Positions 59,847 to 64,000 of a stretch of 64,000 nucleotides of DNA are shown here, piece after piece; the stretch's first letter is position 1; each line of letters opens with the position of its first letter. This stretch comes from RDXT01 sp033762375 (lineage in GTDB: Bacteria; Bacteroidota; Bacteroidia; J057), in assembly GCA_033762375.1 (NCBI GenBank), contig JANRLQ010000063.1, forward strand, positions 1 through 64,000. Reading direction: 5' to 3'. The notes below the pieces were generated by a model. The model saw only the letters and a list, made by a program, of their open reading frames with translations. It was not told where the DNA came from and searched no databases. Made by a program: the position numbers and the translations under genes.

Positions 59847-62219
59847 ATGAAACGACTTGTATGTTTGACCTGTATTGTCTGCTGTATTATGCAGATGTCA
59901 GCCCAGTCGGGTGCCCAGCACATGAGCCTCAAGGGCAAACTTTCCTACCCGATCCCCCTCAGTGATGTATATGGATGGGTCAGTCCTGCCGGGCAGGAGT
60001 ATGCACTGGTAGGCACGTATCTGGGCCTCTCAGTTGTGAGCCTGGCCGATCCGACCAATCCCCTTCAGGTACAGTTTGTACAAGGCACCCCTACGATCTG
60101 GCGGGATGTCCAGACCTGGGGACAATATGCATATGTCTCTAATGAAGGGGGCGGTGGCATTCTGATTGTAGACCTGTCCGGCCTCCCCAATTCCATCGTC
60201 TCCAAGGATACCATCATGGCGGGCATCACTACAGCCCACACGATCTGGATAGATGAAAAAGGCTATCTGTACGTGAATGGCCCCAATGTATTTAATGGCG
60301 GCACGGCCATCTTTGATGTGCACACGGATCCCTGGCATCCGATCTTTATCGGCAGCTACAATGGACGGTATGTCCACGATAACTACGTCCGCGATGACAT
60401 CGCCTACAATGCCGAGATCAATGACGGGCGGCTTACGATCCTCGACGTCAGTAACCGGGCACAGCCTGTTGAGATTGGCAGCCGTGACTATCCGAGTTCT
60501 TTCACCCACAATACCTGGCTCAATGACGCTGGTACGGTGGTATTTACGACAGACGAGTACGCAGGTGCCTATATACACGCCTGGGACATTACCGATCCCT
60601 CAGACATCAGGCTCCTGGACCGCGCCCGCTCCACGGTCAGCGGCACCACCACCATCCCGCACAACGTCTATGTGCTCAATGACTACCTGGTGATCTCATA
60701 CTACAACGACGGGGTTGTGATCATGGACGCTTCTCATCCGGATGCGATGGCCGTCACCGGCTGGTACGATACCAATCAGCTGCAAGGGGGGAGTTTTGAC
60801 GGGGTATGGTCAGCCTACCCTTATCTGCCCTCAGGCCTGATCCTGGGGTCAGACATCAATGAAGGTTTGTACGTACTGGAGGCCAATTACGTGCGGGGAT
60901 GTTACCTGAGCGGGACAATCTACGATGCAGTCTCTAACCAGTTGCTGGACGGTGCGCAGGTCGTTTTTCAGAGCAGTGATACCGTGATCACAGGCGGGGT
61001 AGGTACGTATAGTTTTGGGGCATCAGATTCGGGCCAATATACCATCACCGTCAGCAAACCCGGGTACATCAGCCAGACCCTGACCGTTGTGCTGGACAAT
61101 GGGGTTCCTGTCGTGCAGAATTTTTCGCTGGACCGTAGCCCACGGACCCATTTCACCCTTCAGGCCCTGTACGGTCCTACCGGAGACCCTATTGAGGGCA
61201 TCCTCATAGAAGGTACCGCCCCGGCAGAGGGCACACAGATCAGTTGGGTGACCTCCGCAGCAGGTACCGTGATCATACCCGACCTGGTGACAGGGGAATA
61301 CCAGCTCTATGCCGGCAAATGGGGATTCAGAACCCTGGACACCCTCGTCAACCTGCCCGTCGGTACCTATACGCTCACACTCACCTTTGACTCGATCTAT
61401 GATGACCCCTTTGCCCTTGACCTGGGCTGGGTGCGCTCGGGTACAGCTACCGCAGGTGAATGGATTCGGGAGCAGCCGGTAGGCTCCTTCCTGAACGGAA
61501 ACCCGTACAACCCTGATCAAGACCTCCCGGATGATGTAGGCTTCGCTTGTTATGTCACCGGCAATGGCGGCACCTCCGTCTTTGGCAATGAGGTCAATGG
61601 CGGCAGCACCGTCATTCTCAGCCCGGAAATCAACCTGACCGGGTACAACGATCCGGTTCTGGTCTATAGCTGGTGGTTTGTCAATTACAGCTTCGCGACG
61701 GGCGGCGCTGGCAATGAAAGCCTCAAAACCGAGCTGGTCGGCAACCTGGCCACCCTCCCCCTCAAAGTTCATACCAATGCCCTGAGCAATAAGTGGCAGC
61801 AGGATACGATCCGGATCAGTGAGTTATATCCACTCTATGAGCCATTCCGGATACGGTTCACCACCCAGGACACCCCCCCCAACAATATCGTGGAGGCGGG
61901 GATAGATGGATTTTATATTTATGAGGCAGATCCCGATACGACCACCAGCCTTGACCGGCTCACGGACCGGATAGGATTGTTTGCATGGGCTGCTCCCGGA
62001 GAGGACCAGTTGCTGGTCTCCTGGCGCCCGGACCAGCTCCCGGCCGGAGCTGCCATGACCCTGACCCTGACGGATCTACGCGGGGCGGTGCTCCATCAGG
62101 AGACAGTGCCTGCCACCCAAAACCGGACCTGGCTGCCCTATACCTGGGCATCTGGTCTGTATCTCCTGCGGGCAGAGATGTCAGACGGTACGGCAAGTGT
62201 GATCAAAGTGGTGCGCTGA
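59847..62219 (+). CDS. choice-of-anchor B family T9SS-exported protein (copy 2)
   Basis: From the ATG at 59847 the 790-residue protein follows copy 1 in domain order: signal peptide (MQMSAQSG), propeller (DVYGWVSPAGQEYALVGTYLGLSVVSL, HNTWLNDAGTVVFTTDE, NVYVLNDYLVISYYNDG), CarboxypepD-regulatory-like module near residue 350 (GCYLSGTIYDAVSNQLL), jelly-roll (DDVGFACYVTGNGG) and T9SS sorting domain (LTDLRGAVLHQETV...ASGLYLLRAEM). The two genes probably arose by tandem duplication. It starts 64 nt after the end of copy 1 and ends at a strong terminator. Confidence 0.87.
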   Translation: MKRLVCLTCIVCCIMQMSAQSGAQHMSLKGKLSYPIPLSDVYGWVSPAGQEYALVGTYLGLSVVSLADPTNPLQVQFVQGTPTIWRDVQTWGQYAYVSNEGGGGILIVDLSGLPNSIVSKDTIMAGITTAHTIWIDEKGYLYVNGPNVFNGGTAIFDVHTDPWHPIFIGSYNGRYVHDNYVRDDIAYNAEINDGRLTILDVSNRAQPVEIGSRDYPSSFTHNTWLNDAGTVVFTTDEYAGAYIHAWDITDPSDIRLLDRARSTVSGTTTIPHNVYVLNDYLVISYYNDGVVIMDASHPDAMAVTGWYDTNQLQGGSFDGVWSAYPYLPSGLILGSDINEGLYVLEANYVRGCYLSGTIYDAVSNQLLDGAQVVFQSSDTVITGGVGTYSFGASDSGQYTITVSKPGYISQTLTVVLDNGVPVVQNFSLDRSPRTHFTLQALYGPTGDPIEGILIEGTAPAEGTQISWVTSAAGTVIIPDLVTGEYQLYAGKWGFRTLDTLVNLPVGTYTLTLTFDSIYDDPFALDLGWVRSGTATAGEWIREQPVGSFLNGNPYNPDQDLPDDVGFACYVTGNGGTSVFGNEVNGGSTVILSPEINLTGYNDPVLVYSWWFVNYSFATGGAGNESLKTELVGNLATLPLKVHTNALSNKWQQDTIRISELYPLYEPFRIRFTTQDTPPNNIVEAGIDGFYIYEADPDTTTSLDRLTDRIGLFAWAAPGEDQLLVSWRPDQLPAGAAMTLTLTDLRGAVLHQETVPATQNRTWLPYTWASGLYLLRAEMSDGTASVIKVVR

Positions 62220-62243
62220 TCCTTTTTTCATAAAAATAAATGG

Positions 62244-62276
62244 CAGGCCATACATCCCGAATGTATGGCCTGTTTT
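62244..62276 (+). terminator. Rho-independent terminator after the second choice-of-anchor B gene
   Basis: A 12-bp perfect stem (CAGGCCATACAT / ATGTATGGCCTG, 5-nt loop) is followed by four T. It lies 24 nt after the stop codon. Confidence 0.9.
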
Positions 62277-62357
62277 ATGTACGTCTATTGGATAAATACC
62301 AGATAAGCACTAGATTAGTCCGACTGTCAAAATTGACAGAATGCGTATTTGGAATTT

Positions 62358-62391
62358 TTTGTAAATTATTTTTTGTAAAATATTACATTTG
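62358..62391 (+). promoter_or_regulatory. Bacteroidota-type promoter of the M43 protease gene
   Basis: TTTG (62358-62361), a 22-nt spacer and TACATTTG (62384-62391) match the -33/-7 consensus; a second -7 match (TAAATTTG, 62404-62411) lies closer to the ATG at 62418. The region is strongly AT-rich, unlike the rest of the window. Confidence 0.55.
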
Positions 62392-62417
62392 TGGTTATTT
62401 CTATAAATTTGCAGGTC

Positions 62418-64000
62418 ATGAAACAGTCTGTACCGCTCCGCTCCCTGTACCTTACCGTATGCTGGCTCGTATGGGCTGCTATTGTGCCGCAATACGCTGC
62501 TGCACAGGAAAAAGTACGGTTCACGCCCCTGACACAGCCGTATCTGGCTGGTACCAGGCTCCCCGCCACCAAACCTTACCAGGGTCCATATCAGGATCCA
62601 TCCCCCGAACGGCAGGCATCTCCTGCCCCTGAGCGCTGTGCCACGATGCAGGCTGATGCTGATCTCCGTGCCCGGCTGCCACAGCTGGGTACGCTGGCTG
62701 ATTTTGAGGCCTGGATGGCCCGCGCCCTGCCCAACCGGACTCAGACCCGTGCCGTTGTGACCATTCCGGTCATTGTACACGTACTTCATGATGGTGAGAG
62801 TATTGGCACAGGGTACAATATATCTTATGAACAAGTCGCCTCACAGATCGAGATCCTCAATGAGGACTTTCGCCGCCTCAATGCTGATACGGTTAATACA
62901 CCCTCGTACTTTGAGCCGGTAGCGGCTGACATTGAGATTGAGTTTTGTCTCGCCACACGTGACGAAGCCAATAACATCATGCTGGAGCCGGGGATAGACC
63001 GGATCAACCGCCAGGCCAATGGATGGACCAGTACTTCTACTTCCTATATAGACAACACCATCAAACCTGCTACTTACTGGGATCCTACGCAGTATTTTAA
63101 TATCTGGGTCATTCCGCTCTCGGGAGGCCTGCTGGGTTATGCCCAGTTTCCGGAGGCGGCCAGCCTGCCAGGGATCGGCACGGGTAACGGGGGCGCTTCT
63201 ACAGACGGCGTGGTCATCAATACCTTGTCGTTCGGGCGGGTGGGCAACCTCAATCCGTCCACTTCTCTGGGACGTACTGCCACTCATGAAGTCGGCCATT
63301 GGCTGGGCCTCCGCCATATATGGGGAGATGGTGGCTGTGGGATAGATGACTACTGCAATGACACCCCGGAGTCTGATGCCGCCAACTATGGTTGCCTGGT
63401 CGGGCATATTTCCTGCGGCACAGAGGACATGGTCCAGAACTACATGGACTATAGTGATGATGTATGCATGAATATCTTCACCCAGGACCAGAAGGCGCGC
63501 ATGCAGACGGTCATCACGAGCAGTATCCGCCGGGCCTCGCTCACCAGCTCTAACCGGTGTGAACCCGTGCCGCTGATCAAATTTGCGCAGGCATCTCTCA
63601 GCACCAGTGAGTCCCAAACGACCGGTACCGGATGTAACCGGTACCTCGACCTCCCCGTGATACTGGATATTCTAGCCCCGCCTACGGGCAGTGTAAGTGT
63701 ACAGGTGAATGTCGCTGGTACAGCATCTGCCGCAGACGCTACCTTTATCGGGGGAAATACGGTGACCTTTCCGGTTGGCAGCACCTCCTCCCAAAGCCTG
63801 ACCTTGCGGATATACGATGACGGAGGGACGGAGAATAACGAAACGGTAATCCTCACCTATACCATCCTCAACCCCAGCTCTACGGACGCCATAGCCTCCA
63901 GCATTAACCCGACCCTGACGGTAAACATTGGAGATGATGACCCCACCCCGGCCTCTATCCTGGAGCCGATCCTTCTGAGCGAAGACTTCAATGCAATCGC
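62418..64000 (+). CDS. M43 family (pappalysin-type) zinc metalloprotease, 3' end cut
   Basis: The frame is open from the ATG at 62418 to the window edge (527 codons seen). A signal peptide ends near QYAAAQ. The protease domain has TIPVIVHVLHDGE at the start, the zinc site HEVGHWLGLRH (positions 63286-63320 approximately), a CNDTP block, and the Met-turn MDYSDDVCMNIFT, which together identify M43 (cytophagalysin/pappalysin). After it come a Calx-beta-like domain (IKFAQASLSTSES...FVGGNTVTF-like) and the start of a further domain beginning LLSEDFNA, as in choice-of-anchor J modules. A T9SS sorting domain is expected beyond the edge. Confidence 0.92.
   Translation, partial: MKQSVPLRSLYLTVCWLVWAAIVPQYAAAQEKVRFTPLTQPYLAGTRLPATKPYQGPYQDPSPERQASPAPERCATMQADADLRARLPQLGTLADFEAWMARALPNRTQTRAVVTIPVIVHVLHDGESIGTGYNISYEQVASQIEILNEDFRRLNADTVNTPSYFEPVAADIEIEFCLATRDEANNIMLEPGIDRINRQANGWTSTSTSYIDNTIKPATYWDPTQYFNIWVIPLSGGLLGYAQFPEAASLPGIGTGNGGASTDGVVINTLSFGRVGNLNPSTSLGRTATHEVGHWLGLRHIWGDGGCGIDDYCNDTPESDAANYGCLVGHISCGTEDMVQNYMDYSDDVCMNIFTQDQKARMQTVITSSIRRASLTSSNRCEPVPLIKFAQASLSTSESQTTGTGCNRYLDLPVILDILAPPTGSVSVQVNVAGTASAADATFIGGNTVTFPVGSTSSQSLTLRIYDDGGTENNETVILTYTILNPSSTDAIASSINPTLTVNIGDDDPTPASILEPILLSEDFNAI

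Noticed and set aside
58436..59938. 500-codon minus-strand frame
   Set aside because: Antisense to the first choice-of-anchor B gene; composition is that of a shadow frame.

Overview
The window is chromosomal DNA of a GC-rich (by eye mid to high fifties percent) member of the Bacteroidota. Supporting traits are several secreted proteins with type IX secretion (T9SS) C-terminal sorting domains, TonB-dependent receptors with an N-terminal carboxypeptidase-regulatory-like domain, a DUF4249 lipoprotein beside such a receptor, the DUF4266/DUF3570 gene pair, ftsK followed by lolA, and promoter boxes of the Bacteroidota type (TAnnTTTG, sometimes with TTG about 20 nt upstream). Gene content suggests a free-living aerobe of the Saprospiria/Lewinella kind, but no rRNA or other phylogenetic marker is present to fix this. 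No rRNA, tRNA, CRISPR array, prophage or complete insertion sequence was seen.

Layout. 1-6.5 kb: a cut PD-(D/E)XK transposase gene, a DinB-like protein, then a tightly overlapped operon (thioredoxin-like, ApbE flavin transferase, DUF4266 lipoprotein, DUF3570 outer-membrane protein, ispE), a creatininase-like amidohydrolase and a small secreted protein. 6.5-11.3 kb: a minus-strand operon ftsK-lolA-lolA-lipoprotein. 11.5-12.8 kb: a lone nuoD. 12.8-16.3 kb: a minus-strand set of SGNH hydrolase, NodU/CmcH-type carbamoyltransferase, DUF5989 micro-protein and SxtJ-like membrane protein, probably modifying a surface glycan. 16.5-18.6 kb: an AAA ATPase plus TOPRIM-like DUF4276 protein, a possible defence module. 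18.8-23.9 kb: secreted T9SS protein, TonB-dependent receptor and beta-propeller phytase, probably for phosphate acquisition. 24-27.4 kb: small hypothetical proteins, a NUDIX hydrolase, an L,D-transpeptidase and an isoaspartyl peptidase. 27.5-32.6 kb: lipoprotein, SCO copper chaperone, cytochrome c, crotonase, DoxX and a class A penicillin-binding protein. 32.6-36.2 kb: Uma2 nuclease, a beta-barrel protein, a lipoprotein and DUF2721. 36.3-40.8 kb: one giant secreted protein of 28 propeller-like repeats. 40.9-47.2 kb: DUF4269, serine dehydratase alpha, secreted proteins, PhoX-like protein, SirB1-like protein and a cytochrome oxidase subunit III-like protein. 47.2-53.9 kb: a transposase remnant, flavin monooxygenase, DUF4230, DUF3352-like protein, an esterase, a deaminase and a lipoprotein. 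53.9-64 kb: DUF4249/TonB receptor pair, a tandem pair of large choice-of-anchor-B T9SS proteins, and the 5' part of an M43 metalloprotease.

Most genes are housekeeping or cell-envelope functions. The parts most worth a second look are the giant repeat protein with two nested higher-order periods, the ATPase/TOPRIM pair, the carbamoyltransferase set, the ApbE/DUF4266 operon in which the small Gly/Cys-rich lipoprotein could be the flavinylation target, and the phytate locus. Functions are assigned from motifs read by eye; no database search was run.
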